A program made the position numbers and the translations under genes. From Cordylochernes scorpioides (lineage: Eukaryota; Arthropoda; Arachnida; Pseudoscorpiones; Chernetidae), in NCBI GenBank assembly GCA_030710605.1, contig CP092870.1:20498684-20562683 (forward strand): a stretch of DNA of 64,000 bases. Reading direction: 5' to 3'. Each line of letters starts with the position of its first letter. Positions within the stretch are counted from its first letter, which is position 1. Below are positions 1 through 10,445 of this stretch, in pieces. Below the pieces are notes generated by a model that worked only from the letters and a program-made list of their open reading frames with translations, made no database searches and had not been told where the DNA came from.

Positions 1-1105
1 TTTTTTTGTATATGTCTGGTCTACCATTAGGGTTTCAAAACATAATAACCAAACTTATAACAAAAGTTAATTCATATTATAGATATTTTACTAAATACAA
101 CTATTTATATTCATATTTTAAAATAAAAAATTTAAAAAAATCATTTAAAAAAAAAAAGGATAAAATATAAAATTATAAAAAAATATATATATATACTAAC
201 AATCTTATCTACCTTCTTTACAAAACTTTTCTTTTTCTTATTATTAGTTTGATTAAAAGTGCATGGTTCTGTCTTTCTCTCTTTTCTCTAACTACTAAAA
301 TTTATAATATTAAATATATTCTCACTTCTATTATTCTATATATAAATTAGAGTATGTCTAAATGACGTGTAAAAGCCGATGCAAAAGACGTTACGTTGTT
401 AAATTTTATTGTTATTAATTATAAATATATAATTAACTGAATGATGTGTTAGAAGTAAAGGATTTTTTTTCTCTCTCTCTCTCTCTCTACTAAATAATAA
501 CAATTTACAAATTTTATAATTTGAATTTAAATAATCAAAATAATGAAGATAATTTTAATACAAAACTAAACCATAAAACTAAACAACTGATATATGTACA
601 AAGGGTTGGTATGCAAATTTAGTTAAATGAAATCAAATTGTAAAGTATTGTGTTTATTCGAGAAAAGCAATTTACTGATTAAAAAAATGTTTTAAGGATT
701 ATTTTATAATGAAAATATGCTAGATATTAGAGAATTATTCAATTAAAACAATACTAAAAAGAGTTAATTTCTAAATAAAAGCGTTCCAAAGTAATTTAGT
801 AGTTTATGTAAAACATATGGTTCTTGAATCAAAAGAATGTCATGTGGGTCATCTTTAGTGTTGGCCTGTAGTTCACTTATCGCAGTAAAACTTTTTCTTA
901 CATTTTGTTGAACACCTCTCACATTTTCAATCATATAGGATATTAATATACTTAAGATTAAGCTTTAAATTGTATTTGATACATCATTTCCTTCGTATAT
1001 TTGTGAATATTGTGTCCTTTGAATAATTCTGTCTATTTGTGATTTGTAAATCGGGCATACACTTGAATTTGATTTATGGTTTGTAGAAAGTTTTTTTTTT
1101 TTTTT
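1..1105. other. AT-rich stretch without a recognisable gene
   Basis: Very AT-rich sequence with poly-A/T runs and a short CT microsatellite near 469-488. No ORF of note, no splice-bounded exon and no repeat shared with the rest of the window could be recognised. Confidence 0.6.
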
Positions 1106-1483
1106 TTATTTAGGGCAACTGGGGCATAGAGCAACTGTGACAATTTGGTGCTTCAGTACAGTTGTGGCTACCCTGTACACCGCATATTTTACATATTTCA
1201 ATGTTTTGACAGTCTTTTGTTTTTTGGTTTGGATTAAATTCAAACAATTTTGGCATTGTCTTACAAATATTCTGTCTTGTGTAGAACATCGTTCAAAATA
1301 GGTGTATATCTCATTACCCATTTTTCTTAAAATTTGGTAAACTTTAGGAGTTACTCTTAATACTATATTGTGATATGGAGAGTTAGATCTCATTGTAAAT
1401 AGAACTTTTATTTCATTTTCCAAATTTTCTAGATCATAATTCATTCTGCATATGGTTTGAACGAAGTTCGCCTTATCTATAAT
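1106..1483 (-). pseudogene. Retroelement ORF1/gag-like fragment with zinc knuckles
   Basis: The minus strand reads as protein from the edge of the assembly gap (1483) to a stop near 1106. The C-terminal end carries cysteine/histidine clusters like retroelement nucleic-acid-binding knuckles: CKICGVQGSHNC followed by CHSC, read in the frame one step away from the long ORF, so at least one frameshift is present between about 1190 and 1270. Zinc knuckles of this spacing are typical of LINE ORF1 or gag proteins. No reverse transcriptase is present. The N-terminal part is lost in the gap. The family is inferred from the knuckle pattern only. Confidence 0.45.
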
Positions 1484-1583
1484 NNNNNNNNNNNNNNNNN
1501 NNNNNNNNNNNNNNNNNNNNNNNNNNNNNNNNNNNNNNNNNNNNNNNNNNNNNNNNNNNNNNNNNNNNNNNNNNNNNNNNNNN
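1484..1583. other. Assembly gap (100 N)
   Basis: Exactly 100 consecutive N, the usual placeholder for a scaffold gap of unknown size. The retroelement fragment on its left and the mariner remnant on its right may therefore be separated by unknown sequence. Confidence 0.99.
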
Positions 1584-2310
1584 AAAACAACAAAGAAATA
1601 ATTCGAACCATTCAGCATAAATATTTGGGCAAAACAGAAGTCTTTGCTAAATTTATTACACATACTTTAATGAAATATTAAAACTCATTTAGAATCACAC
1701 ATTTCTGCTTCTGAAAATGAATCAAACCTCCTGAAATCAATTGTTACAGGTGATGAAAACTGTTTTTTTTTAGTATGCCTCAAAATCAAAACGACAAGTT
1801 TTAGTAAAAAAACTTAACACAAGTAAAAAAAAAACGAGAAAAATTCCATCAAAAATCAAAGCAATGCTGCAAAAAAAATTGTTCCAACTGGACTAATAAT
1901 TATTCTAGGGTATTGTTTAAAAGGTTTGAAGTGTTCGATTTACGTTCTAATTTGTAGCATTGTCCAGAATATATCGATAAAGACTTTTGGTGTTTGTTGC
2001 TTGATAATGCATTCAGTCACACCTCACTCATTTTTCTCGATTTTTGGCCAAGAATAACATATGTCTGTTGAATCATCCACCGTACTCGCCTGATTTAGCG
2101 CCATGTAACTTTTCTTATTTCCGAAAATTTATAAATAAGTTAAAATTGAGTATTTTTTTATAATATTCCTATTTTTGATTATATTCAGATCATCCAAACA
2201 GCTACGACGCGCACCTTGGAGGCGATTACTCAAAGTAAACTGTAACAGGCATTATTAAATCGTTTTAAAAGATGCATTGAATCCGTAAAGAATTATTTTG
2301 AATAAAAAAT
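1584..2310 (+). pseudogene. Decayed mariner-like transposase
   Basis: The three + frames together show the order of a mariner transposase. LGKTEVFAKFITHTL (about 1628-1670) resembles the region before the catalytic domain. VTGDEN (about 1744) is the first catalytic Asp region. LLDNAFSHTS (about 2000-2028) is the second Asp region. NHPPYSPDLAPCNF (about 2070-2112) is the family signature just before the third Asp. Many stops and frameshifts make it clearly dead, and the 5' end runs into the gap. No terminal inverted repeat was recognised. Confidence 0.75.
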
Positions 2311-2852
2311 AGCTTAAATCTTATTATCTTGTTTTTATTTATCTTGTTTTTTTTTCATTTTTTTTTTAGATTTATTCTTAAAAATTCTTTGCCGCACTGT
2401 GTATAAATTAAATTTATAACAAGTGTGTTAGAGATAATTTTAATAAAAATTTTGCACTAATTTATATTCTCATCACAATAGACAGAATAAAATTTGATTA
2501 CAAACCAATTCATCTTAAATTATATAGATATAAAAAAACTGTATGTGACTGTACTCCTGGAGAGTACAGAAGGTTAAAAATAAAAATGTCGTTTTTAAAA
2601 TAAATATTATAAAAAATACTTCAAAAGTGGTTATTGCTAAAATAAAAAATAAAAAAGAGATGGAGAAAAAAATTATTCATTATTATTCATTGAACAATAA
2701 CCCCATTTTCATAAAAAGTTCACCACACTCTTTGAGCTCTTATCTATTATTGTTTTTATTTTATTTTTACACTTCGTTTAACACTCGTAATCCTTTTAAA
2801 TTCAATTTTATTTTTATAAGTATCTTCAAATACATATTTTTAATTCTCTAAA
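2311..2852. other. AT-rich upstream region of the aminotransferase gene
   Basis: No repeat or coding segment recognised. It is the presumed promoter/5' UTR region of the downstream gene. TATA-like words are common because of base composition, so no specific promoter element can be claimed. Confidence 0.4.
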
Positions 2853-4133
2853 ATGCTAAATAAAAGTAGAATTCATGCATTTTCCCTTCTAACAAAAAAT
2901 ACCTACGTTAATCCGAATGCAAGACTGAAGTCATGGTGGTCAAATGTTGAAATGGGACCCCCGGATGCAATTTTGGGTGTAACAGAGGCATTCAAACGTG
3001 ACACTAATCCAAAGAAAATTAATTTGGGTGTTGGAGCTTATAGAGATGACAGTGGTAAGCCGTTTGTTTTGCCTAGTGTTAGAGAAGCCGAAAATCGTAT
3101 CCTAACCCAAAAAATGGACAAGGAATATACCACTATTGCAGGTATTCCTGAATTTTGCAAAGCTGCCGCAGAATTAGCATTTGATAAAGATAGTACAACC
3201 ATTAAAGAAGGATTAAATGCCACTGTCCAAGGAATTTCTGGTACTGGGTCACTAATGATTGGTGGTGCTTTTATTAGTCAATTTTTAAAAGGTCCAAAAG
3301 AAATATATCTACCTTCTCCAACTTGGGGAAACCATATACCCTTGTTTAAAAGGGCAGGATTTACTGTGAAGCAATACAGATATTATGATTCAAAAACCTG
3401 TGGGCTTGACTTTAATGGATTGATGGAAGATATCTCAAAAATTCCTTCCAACTCTGCTATTTTGCTCCATGCCTGTGCCCACAACCCCACTGGAGTTGAT
3501 CCAAAGCCCGAACAGTGGAAACAATTATCAAAAATTATTAAAGAAAAAGACATTTTTCCTTTCTTTGACATGGCATATCAAGGATTTGCTTCAGGAGATT
3601 TTGTCAAAGATGCATCCGCAATGAGACAGTTTATTGAGGATGGACATAGGATTGCCCTTGCTCAATCTTTTGCTAAAAATATGGGGCTTTATGGAGAAAG
3701 AGTTGGAGCATTTTCTCTTGTGTGTGATTCCAAAGATGAAGCCCAGCGTACATTATCCCAGTTGAAAATTATCATTCGGCCAACTTACTCCAACCCCCCT
3801 ATTCACGGTGCAAGGATCGCCACCATGGTGCTGACAGATGACCAACTCAGGCAGCAGTGGCTGAAGGAAGTTAAAGGGATGGCCGACCGCATTATCAGCA
3901 TGAGGCACAAGCTTCAAGATGGCCTCAAAAGGGAGGGATCCACTAGAAACTGGAACCACATCACTGACCAAATTGGAATGTTCTGTTACTCAGGAATGAC
4001 ACCTGATCAAGTAGAAAGACTGATGAAGGAGTTCAGCATTTATCTGACCAAAGATGGCAGAATTTCTGTGGCAGGCGTCACTTCAGGTAATGTGGACCAC
4101 CTTGCCCATGGCATGCACCAAGTTACCAAGTAA
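2853..4133 (+). CDS. GOT2: Aspartate aminotransferase, mitochondrial type, intronless
   Basis: A PLP-dependent transaminase that interconverts aspartate + 2-oxoglutarate and oxaloacetate + glutamate. In animals this isoform works in the mitochondrial matrix as part of the malate-aspartate shuttle. The ORF is 426 residues, against about 430 for animal GOT2, and is similar over its whole length. Residues 1-32 are basic and lack acidic residues, as in a mitochondrial presequence, followed by the conserved [17 protein letters not shown]. Visible active-site features: SGTG (128-131) and CAHNPTG (208-214), FDMAYQGF with the PLP-pyridine Asp at 239, and [14 protein letters not shown] with the Schiff-base Lys at 275. 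Near the C-terminus, KDGRISVAG supplies the substrate carboxylate Arg. No stops or frameshifts are present. The whole gene is one exon, which is unusual for an animal GOT2 and suggests an old retrogene or intron loss; no poly-A tract or target duplication is visible. The start is the first Met that includes the presequence. Confidence 0.95.
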   Translation: MLNKSRIHAFSLLTKNTYVNPNARLKSWWSNVEMGPPDAILGVTEAFKRDTNPKKINLGVGAYRDDSGKPFVLPSVREAENRILTQKMDKEYTTIAGIPEFCKAAAELAFDKDSTTIKEGLNATVQGISGTGSLMIGGAFISQFLKGPKEIYLPSPTWGNHIPLFKRAGFTVKQYRYYDSKTCGLDFNGLMEDISKIPSNSAILLHACAHNPTGVDPKPEQWKQLSKIIKEKDIFPFFDMAYQGFASGDFVKDASAMRQFIEDGHRIALAQSFAKNMGLYGERVGAFSLVCDSKDEAQRTLSQLKIIIRPTYSNPPIHGARIATMVLTDDQLRQQWLKEVKGMADRIISMRHKLQDGLKREGSTRNWNHITDQIGMFCYSGMTPDQVERLMKEFSIYLTKDGRISVAGVTSGNVDHLAHGMHQVTK

Positions 4134-4415
4134 ATCTATTCAAGACATCATCCTGGAATTATGATGTCCACTTGGAGGCAATAGTTTTCCTATAGTCCTA
4201 GATAATGTATGGTTCTTGATTTGTTTTTGTTTGTTTTATCTCTTTGTTCATTTTTATTATTTTAAAACACATTTGTTAAGTTTAATGTTCAAGGTTTCGG
4301 ATGTCGATTTTAAACCAAGAAAGTAAGAAGAAGTGGGCCCAAAAATATGAAATATTTTTTTACTAAAACCTATTTTTAGCAGAATAATAAAAATGATCTT
4401 TCAATTTTAAAGTTG
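4134..4415 (+). promoter_or_regulatory. Presumed 3' UTR with poly(A) signal
   Basis: Directly after the aminotransferase stop. An AATAAA hexamer lies at 4386-4391 and repeat-family sequence begins near 4550, so a short 3' UTR ending around 4405 is plausible. The cleavage site itself cannot be seen. Confidence 0.4.
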
Positions 4416-4554
4416 GGTCTTGTTATTTTACCAGGAAAATTCTGACATTTGGGATGTTGGCAAAGTATTGAATGTTGGAAGGAGGGAATGAAGACAACTT
4501 TCCAAAACTGAAATGGAATTCCAATTTTTCTTTGTTACAAACATTTTCAGAAGT

Positions 4555-4690
4555 TGAGTGGCCTCTCCTACTACATACGGTAAGACCCCTCTATAGCAAA
4601 CCCCAATGTGACTGAACCTGTGGTTCCCTATAGTCATGGTTCGTTACAGCCATAGTTTACAGTCATATAGAATAAAAATGGGGATTATTT
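4555..4690 (+). repeat. Pogo/Tigger-like MITE fragment (family C)
   Basis: Contains the recurring word group for gene-poor repeats of this window: TACGGTAAGACCCCTCTATAGCAAACCCCAATG, i.e. a CAGTAAAACC-type terminus followed by two or three CTATAGCGAACC-like repeats. Similar short copies lie at 5000-5058, 6735-6862, 12611-12695, 13235-13328, 17145-17285, 19345-19620, 40078-40232, 42853-42968, 48982-49097 and 55009-55160. The two longest, at 26691 and 62953, are listed separately. Confidence 0.5.
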
Positions 4691-4717
4691 CAAGTTTGTT
4701 ATAAGAGAAGACAAGGT

Positions 4718-5012
4718 AATAAGACCAAATCCAAATAAATAAATAGTGTGTGACGTTTCGGTAACAGCGTTGTTACCATCTTCAGACAAAAGTACTGAAT
4801 GAGAGAATTTTACCACAGCATGCTTTTAAATAGCTCCTGTTATCAAGAGTGATAACAGGAGCTATTTAAAAGCATGCTGTGGTAAAATTCTCTCATTCAG
4901 TACTTTTGTCTGAAGATGGTAACAATGCTGTTACCGAAACGTCACACACTATTTGGATTTGGTCTTATTACCTTGTGTTTATAATCTACAATCCAAATTG
5001 TACCTTATCAGT
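4718..5012. repeat. Long palindromic element, family A (full inverted arrangement)
   Basis: Two arms of about 140 bp that are nearly perfect reverse complements, meeting around 4858. The outer arm begins AACACAAGGTAATAAGACC-like and continues through AAATAGTGTGTGACG. Each arm holds a CUGAAGA - hairpin (GGTAACA/TGTTACC) - GAAACGTC motif (4757-4795 on the minus strand, 4910-4943 on the plus strand). Other copies of the family keep only the outermost parts of the arms. Confidence 0.85.
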
Positions 5013-5093
5013 TATAAGAGAAGGTTCGCTATATCTCAGGTTTGTTTTAGCAGGGTTTTAGCGTGTCTAGATTACATATTTTAAAATAGATGT

Positions 5094-5221
5094 TGTAAGT
5101 GCAAAGTCAAACTGCTTTTCACATGTGTAGACTTGTGGTGCACTTACAGTAAAAGCAGTCGCCTACTTCTACCCACCATGATTATCATGGACCATACCAC
5201 TTGTACTAGGGATAAACAAAA
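5094..5221 (+). repeat. tRNA-derived SINE, 5'-truncated
   Basis: Contains only the 3' body of the SINE described at 59228-59523, from the GTAAGTGCAAAGTC segment to AGGGATAAAC. No tRNA-like head is present. Confidence 0.8.
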
Positions 5222-5564
5222 GTATAGATATTGTATCCCTGTTGTTCTGTTATATTGATTATGTACAGTCTAACTTCTTAAATTCAACACCCCAAGGGAT
5301 CAGAGCCTTCGGTTGAATTAAAGGAAGTGTTGAATTATAGTCGGTTTTAAATGATTAACAATTCATCACAGCATTCACTGCTAAGGGATATTTTTTAGGA
5401 CATCCAAATATTAAATCATTAAAACACTATTTTAAAGAAAATATTCATGTAATTTATATTTTAAATAATAATATGAATTGATACCATTGGGCCTTTTTTT
5501 ATTTAGAATGCTTCATGATTAACTTTTTATGAAGGCAAAATTTCTTTAATACACATTTTTAAAC

Positions 5565-5782
5565 ATTAAAAATAAAAATGGCATATCCTGACAAGGAGTA
5601 CATGTGCTTTACAGAAGGCAGAGCGCCATCTGGTGGAACAGAAATCAACTAAACATTGATTTAGCCTGTTCCCTGATATTTTGTTTAGTTGATTTCTGTT
5701 CCACCAGATGACGCTCTGCCTTCTGTAAAGCACATGTGCTCCTGGTCAGGATATGCCATTTTTATTTTTAATATCAACACCT
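5565..5782. repeat. Palindromic repeat, family D
   Basis: Inverted arms of about 90 bp (5565-5655 and 5690-5782) with the core GCATATCCTGAC, TACAGAAGGCAGAGCGCCAT and CTGGTGGAACAGAAATC around a 34-bp spacer. Single-arm or partial copies lie at 13738-13858, 14360-14470 and 29285-29400. Confidence 0.8.
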
Positions 5783-5939
5783 GACCTTTTTATTTTTTTC
5801 CATTGTTTTTTCACATTTTTAACATGTGAATAAATCCTTTAGGATTGTGCACTTTCAGGCTCGAGCCCTATTCAGTCTGCATTCTAGCTCATCAATCTTC
5901 TAAAGACAATGCCTGTCTTCCTCCTCTCTAAGACACCTC

Positions 5940-6275
5940 ATTGTTTATATCAGTAACTAGCGGCCACTTAGGTTATCACACCAACAGCGCCTAAATCGTT
6001 CACAAAAATACGAAAAATCGTGCATGACTTTATTTGATTTTAAAAATGTTTAATATCATTTTAATATGATAGTGTTGTGTATAGTATAATCTGTGTAAAT
6101 ATAAAGATCCGGCAACACTGTTGATACAATCAATTGAGCGATAATAAATATGTAATTCATCTAGCGTGGTGCTGTATTGCATGGCTATATATATAGACTA
6201 ACTATATTATAAATATATGTTTAAATAAGGTTAAATGTTAAATAGAAACAGTATAACTTATAAAACAGATAGTTA
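5940..6275. other. Unassigned intergenic sequence
   Basis: AT-rich, no coding segment and no repeat family recognised between the family D palindrome and the direct-repeat element that starts near 6276. Confidence 0.4.
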
Positions 6276-6702
6276 TTTAAGAAAAAGGCATCTCCTTATC
6301 GTGCAACTGAAAGATGCTGATGGCTAGCGCCATCTATCGGAATAAATATCAACTATTCTCGTTGATTTTTAATTATTCCAGAATTGGCCAAATGCCCATT
6401 CTTGATTTATCAAGAAAAGCTAACCACAGACGCGTTTCGGGCTGTTGGCCCTCATCAGCGTGGTGCAAGCTGTACCTCAACGACCAAAAAATTGGTCATT
6501 AAGGCATCCTGAAAAATCATGAAACGGGTAGTTAAGGCCAGAATTGCGTGAGGACGCTACACAATGTGAAAAAATAGTACAAATGTAACATTGTACTGGG
6601 ATAAGGTGCATAAATTAAGAAAAAGGCTTCTCCTTATCGTGCAACTGAAAGTTGCTGATGGCTAGCGCCATCTATCGGAATAAATATCAACTATTCTTCT
6701 TC
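6276..6702 (-). mobile_element. Family B element with terminal direct repeats and an internal hammerhead motif
   Basis: Direct repeats of about 85 bp (6276-6360 and 6614-6700), each starting TTAAGAAAAAGGC and including GATGGCTAGCGCCATCTATC, flank about 250 bp of unique sequence. The hammerhead-type motif lies in the internal part on the minus strand. The same layout recurs at 25205-25612, with direct repeats at both ends, and one unit lies at 44990-45255. Direct terminal repeats plus a ribozyme-like fold recall Penelope-type pseudo-LTRs or retrozymes. No coding sequence lies inside. Confidence 0.6.
6421..6466 (-). ncRNA. Hammerhead-type (type I) ribozyme candidate
   Basis: Read on the minus strand: stem I first strand ACCACG (6464-6459), core CUGAUGA (6458-6452), stem II GGGC/GCCC with loop CAACA (6451-6439), GAAA (6438-6435), a two-base-pair stem III AC/GT with a GC loop (6435-6430), cleavage base C at 6429, then the stem I second strand TGTGGT (6428-6423), which pairs with the first strand at six positions (one G-U). 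All invariant hammerhead positions are present in the right order with nothing extra. Hammerheads of this short-stem III form are known from Penelope-like elements and retrozymes. Activity is not shown. Confidence 0.75.
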
Positions 6703-6918
6703 TATCAATTTTTCTTTGTTACAAACATTTTCAGAAGTTGAGTGGCCTCTCCTACTACATACGGTAAGACCCCTCTATAACAAACCCCAATGGGACTGAA
6801 CCTGTGGTTCACTATAGTCATGGTTCATCACAGCCATAGTTCACTGTGCTATAAAATAAAAATGTTTTTAGGGCAACCTGAACCTATAAATTAATCTATG
6901 GATTTCTTCTAAAATATC

Positions 6919-7485
6919 TTAGGTATTGTGATCTTTCTGTTTATGCTCTCTATTGTATTCATTAGATACGAGAGATTCTAAAAGTAACTGTTGATATTTG
7001 TTCTTTATATTCTTGTAGTGACATTTGGTTTCTGTTATGTTGAATTGGTGTCTAGTCTGAGCAATATGTTGATAGGTCATGGAGTCTTTAGTTCTGATAT
7101 TTCTATTACGATGCACTAGCGCGCCATCTGTTATCAAAAATTACAAAACTATTTTAGACACGTAATATTCTTTTTAAAATAAAACAATTTCTACTGCCCT
7201 AACCCGCTGGGAGGGTTCACCACTGATGAGCCAGGCCCTCCCTTTAATTTTTCCATTGCAGTAAGGGCAGTAGAAATTGTTTTATTTTAAAAAGAATATT
7301 ACGCGTCTAAAATAGTTTTGTAATCTGATATTTCTGTTGTGTTCGTTAAGTCTAACTTGTATTGATCTTCCTGTCTCACCTATGTAGGTAGCATTGCAGT
7401 CTTGGCATTGAATTGAGTGATCTGCATTCGTTTGAAGTTTAGGGTCCAGTTGTTTTTCAGATTTAGTTACAGGATTTCTAAGAAG
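6919..7485 (-). pseudogene. Penelope-like element GIY-YIG endonuclease fragment, interrupted
   Basis: The minus strand encodes the C-terminal endonuclease of a Penelope-like retroelement. The first part (about 7485-7336) contains LRNPVTKSEKQL, then CQDCNATYIGETGRS, the CX2C plus Y-GETG signature of GIY-YIG. The second part (7104-6919) continues RTKDSMTYQHIAQTRHQF to a Cys/His segment (KCHYKNIKNKY). An unrelated 219-bp palindromic insertion (7105-7323) splits the reading. The reverse transcriptase domain is missing. The fragment lies next to a hammerhead-bearing repeat, as seen in intact Penelope elements. Confidence 0.75.
7105..7323. mobile_element. Palindromic insertion with 12-bp target duplication
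   Basis: Flanked on both sides by TCTGATATTTCT (7093-7104 and 7324-7335). Most of it is an inverted repeat of about 62 bp per arm starting TTACAAAACTATTTTAGAC, around a GC-richer centre with ACCACTGATGAGCCAGGCC. A 36-bp tail (7105-7140) lies outside the palindrome. Related copies: 9975-10130, 18353-18465, 59925-60060 and 60170-60320. The flanks rejoin the endonuclease frame, so the insertion site is exact. Confidence 0.85.
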
Positions 7486-7810
7486 TTGACCTCGTTAATT
7501 TGACACACGATAATTCGGCCATGTTTTCATATCCTGACCTCCAGCCTAAAAAATAGCAAATGTTAATTTGACCTAACAATAATTTGATACTTTTGATAAT
7601 TTGACCGATTTTTTAATCAATTTTTGACAAATTGAAATAATTATTTTTTAAATACAAATGTATTGCAAAAAAATACAATACTTCGGCATGCTGGACACAG
7701 TGACTGTAGTTAGCATATGTGGACTGTGGTTAAAAGTGTTAAAATGTGTCACTAATATAAGTACTAATGTTTACTCGACCATTTAGGCCTAACTTAAGCA
7801 GCCATTCATC

Positions 7811-8092
7811 ATGGTGAAGACTGTCAATATCTCTGAGAGAAGAATTACAAAAACTATAACAAGACTCAGAATGAAACATTATAAAGGAATGACAATACAT
7901 CCAGATGACACAAGAACCTATAGAACATGCAACAACTGTCCTGGTGTGGAGCTAACACCTACCCACATATTCTCATGCCTAGCAATGGCCGCAGCCTTGC
8001 AGAAAATTGACATGGACCCAGAGCAGCAGCTTTACACACCTAAGATAGAGGACATTGCGACTGTTGTGATAGAGATGCATGGGGACATCTGA
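7811..8092 (+). pseudogene. LINE C-terminal fragment (CCHC-like end of the ORF2 protein)
   Basis: A 93-codon open frame ending in a stop. It includes ITRLRMKHYKGMTIHPDDTR and then CNNCPGVELTPTHIFSC, a C-C-H-C cluster typical of the extreme C-terminus of arthropod non-LTR retrotransposons that carry an RNase H domain. Upstream RT and RNase H parts are absent and no tail repeat follows, so it is a dead fragment despite the open frame. The assignment rests on this signature, recalled from arthropod LINE proteins. Confidence 0.6.
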
Positions 8093-8379
8093 GGCTCTTC
8101 ATTGAACACGACAACAATGAGACAATATAGTGTCTTTGAGTGTAAAATCCTTTAGGCTTTTCTTTATTTTCTAATTTTATTTGTTTTCTTCCCATTGCAT
8201 TTAATCACTGGATTAAACTAGTATTTGTAATTTGTCTTTTATTCAAAAATGTATTAATGCAATTTTATCCATTGCTAAAAGTTGAAGATGAAATATTCTG
8301 AAGAAAAAAAAGGTTCCAATGGTATCAATAATACATTTATTAATTAAAATATATTACTGATAAGGCACAATTTGCATTA

Positions 8380-8516
8380 TAGATTATAAACACAAGGTAA
8401 TAAGACCAAATCCAAATAAATAAATAGTGTGTGACGTTTCGGTAACAGCGTTGTTACCGAAACGTCACACACTATTTATTTATTTGGATTTGGTCTTATT
8501 ACCTTGTGTTTAAAAT
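8380..8516. repeat. Family A palindrome, short form
   Basis: Arms AACACAAGGTAATAAGACC...GTGACGTTTCGGTAACAGCG and their reverse complement meet at the GTAACA hairpin, so the CUGAAGA part of the motif is lost. Other family A copies: 10832-10904, 12705-12780, 16105-16296 (interrupted), 17850-18020, 24418-24606 (diverged), 36728-36870, 53345-53480 and 61228-61322. Confidence 0.8.
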
Positions 8517-8661
8517 ATATTACACAACAGTGTATTATAAAATTATATTAATTATATATTTGGAGTTATATATCATTTTAAAAAATGTTCACTAGCAGGG
8601 AATGTTGTGATGAAATCATCTAACTCACTTTAATTCAGCCAAAAGATCTGATCCATTAAAT

Positions 8662-9053
8662 CAGGGGTCGGCAAACTTTTGAGTCGAAAGAGTCAAAAAT
8701 TGCAATTTACAAAATTCCAAAGAGCCACAACATTTTTTCTTGCCAAAAATAAATAGTACTCGCATAAATAATATTTGCGAATGGAACCATTTTTATACAA
8801 TATAGACGGCCTATGATTGTAAAACGACATTTGAAAATATCCCACATGTGTTTCTTTTGAACAAAGAATCGAAATTTATCCCAAGGAGAAACAACGACTA
8901 CCTTAGGGATGAAGTATGAAAGGATGAATTGTGAAGAGTAATGATAAATAATACTCACATAAATAATATTTGCGTATGGAACTATATAAAGAGCCACAGC
9001 TTCACATACAAAGAGCCGCATGTGACTCACAAGCCGCAGTTTACGGACCCCTG
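8662..9053. mobile_element. Non-autonomous hAT element
   Basis: The left end CAGGGGTCGGCAAACTT and the reverse complement of the right end (CAGGGGTCCGTAAACTG) form hAT-type terminal inverted repeats. Flanks CATTAAAT and TCTTAAAT look like an 8-bp target duplication with two later changes. AAAGAGCCACA/AGAGCCGCA words near both ends act as subterminal repeats. No transposase frame. Confidence 0.8.
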
Positions 9054-9974
9054 TCTTAAATCAAAGAGATTAGACTGTATATGGCAGTTTACTCTATCAT
9101 TAACAACTAGATTTACCAATATCTGAAACTCTCCGCCGCGCCATTCTCTTCATACTTATTTATAATTTCTTATGTTTGCTTCCTTGATGTACTTACAGAA
9201 AACATCTCGGCAAGAAATAGACTTCTTCCTTTAACACCATCTTGATCAAAATAAAATATGAAGAACTATTTGGAATGGATTTCTTGCTAGTGGTCACATC
9301 TATACAAACGACATTTTTTCAGTCATTTTTTGCCAATTTGCTTCTTTCTGGTAAAAGAACACCTCTCCCTAAAGGACACTTTGACTCTGCAACTAGGTGT
9401 CCTTTAGAGAGAAGTTCTGTTTGTATAAAAAAAAAATGACCAGTGGCACTCAAACTAGCATCTTGGTCACATTTTTCTGTTTTTCACTTCAATTTCTTGA
9501 AATTTTGTGTAAATTCAAATTTTGACAAAAGCAGGATCAATTTGGTCAATAAGGAAGTAGGCCAAAAAAGCCTTCTGCTGAAGATGGGCAAAGACCCTGA
9601 AATAGTTGACTAATCCATCCATTGGCACATTTTCAGCAAGTGGCTAACACTTGTATTCTGGCCTTTTTAATTTCACCTGTTAATCAATAAATTAGACAAT
9701 TACAGTATATGATTAATAGACTTCCAAGCATTCATTTATGGGTTTCTCTATTTCTGTATACAGAGAGCCATTTTTTTTTAACATCAAATGTCATCAAAAG
9801 TCCCAAATTTTAAATTGCATGTGTTTTTAGCAATATTTATAAGAGCAACAGGTGTTATACCAAAATAATCCAAAGTGAGAGAATGGTTCATGCATATTAA
9901 TTGAATTTTTAAAACAAAAAGTTTTTTAAAAACTTGACTAGCTTTTGATTATTTTGTCAATACTATTAACTTTT

Positions 9975-10130
9975 ATGATGCATTAATGTGCCATCTGTTA
10001 TGAAAATTCAAAACTATTATAGATGCGTATGATTCTTTTAAAAATTAAACAATTTCTACTGCCCTTACTGCAACAGAAAAATTAATGGGAAGACCTGGCT
10101 CATCAGTGGTGAACCCTCCCAGCAGTTTTG
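9975..10130 (-). repeat. Copy of the palindromic-insertion family seen at 7105-7323
   Basis: Shares GCCATCTGTTATGAAAATTCAAAACTATTAT-type start (split here), CAATTTCTACTGCCCTTACTG and GGCTCATCAGTGGTGAACCC with the copy inserted in the endonuclease fragment, but as a single arm. Confidence 0.7.
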
Positions 10131-10279
10131 CCAGTTTAACTATTTACTAAGTTAAAAGTTAAACTATTAACTTTTGGCCCAATAAAGGGTAGAGACGGAT
10201 TCAAATTTGTATTCACTAAATTATGTTTTTATCTACACTCATGGAAGTTTCATATTTTAATGTCACCGGTCTATTTTTT

Positions 10280-10445
10280 TTTTTTTTTTAAGGAGACAGA
10301 GGCAATTTTTGATAACACTTGGTTATCTCATGGGTCTTCAATAAAGGTCATTGTGTGTCAAATATATTTCAGAGTTATTGTCTGAATCCTGATTTACATG
10401 CTAAAGGGTACAACTACTAATTTTTGTCCATGAATGTATTTAAAT
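10280..10445 (+). repeat. Two-copy unclassified repeat
   Basis: Shares GTCTTCAATAAAGGTCA, a long TATCAAATAT-CAGAGTTATTG stretch and TGAATCCTGAT with 14125-14580. No termini, coding sequence or tail could be defined. Confidence 0.5.

Noticed and set aside
469-488. CT microsatellite as a possible promoter element
   Set aside because: Simple repeat in AT-rich DNA, far from any gene start.
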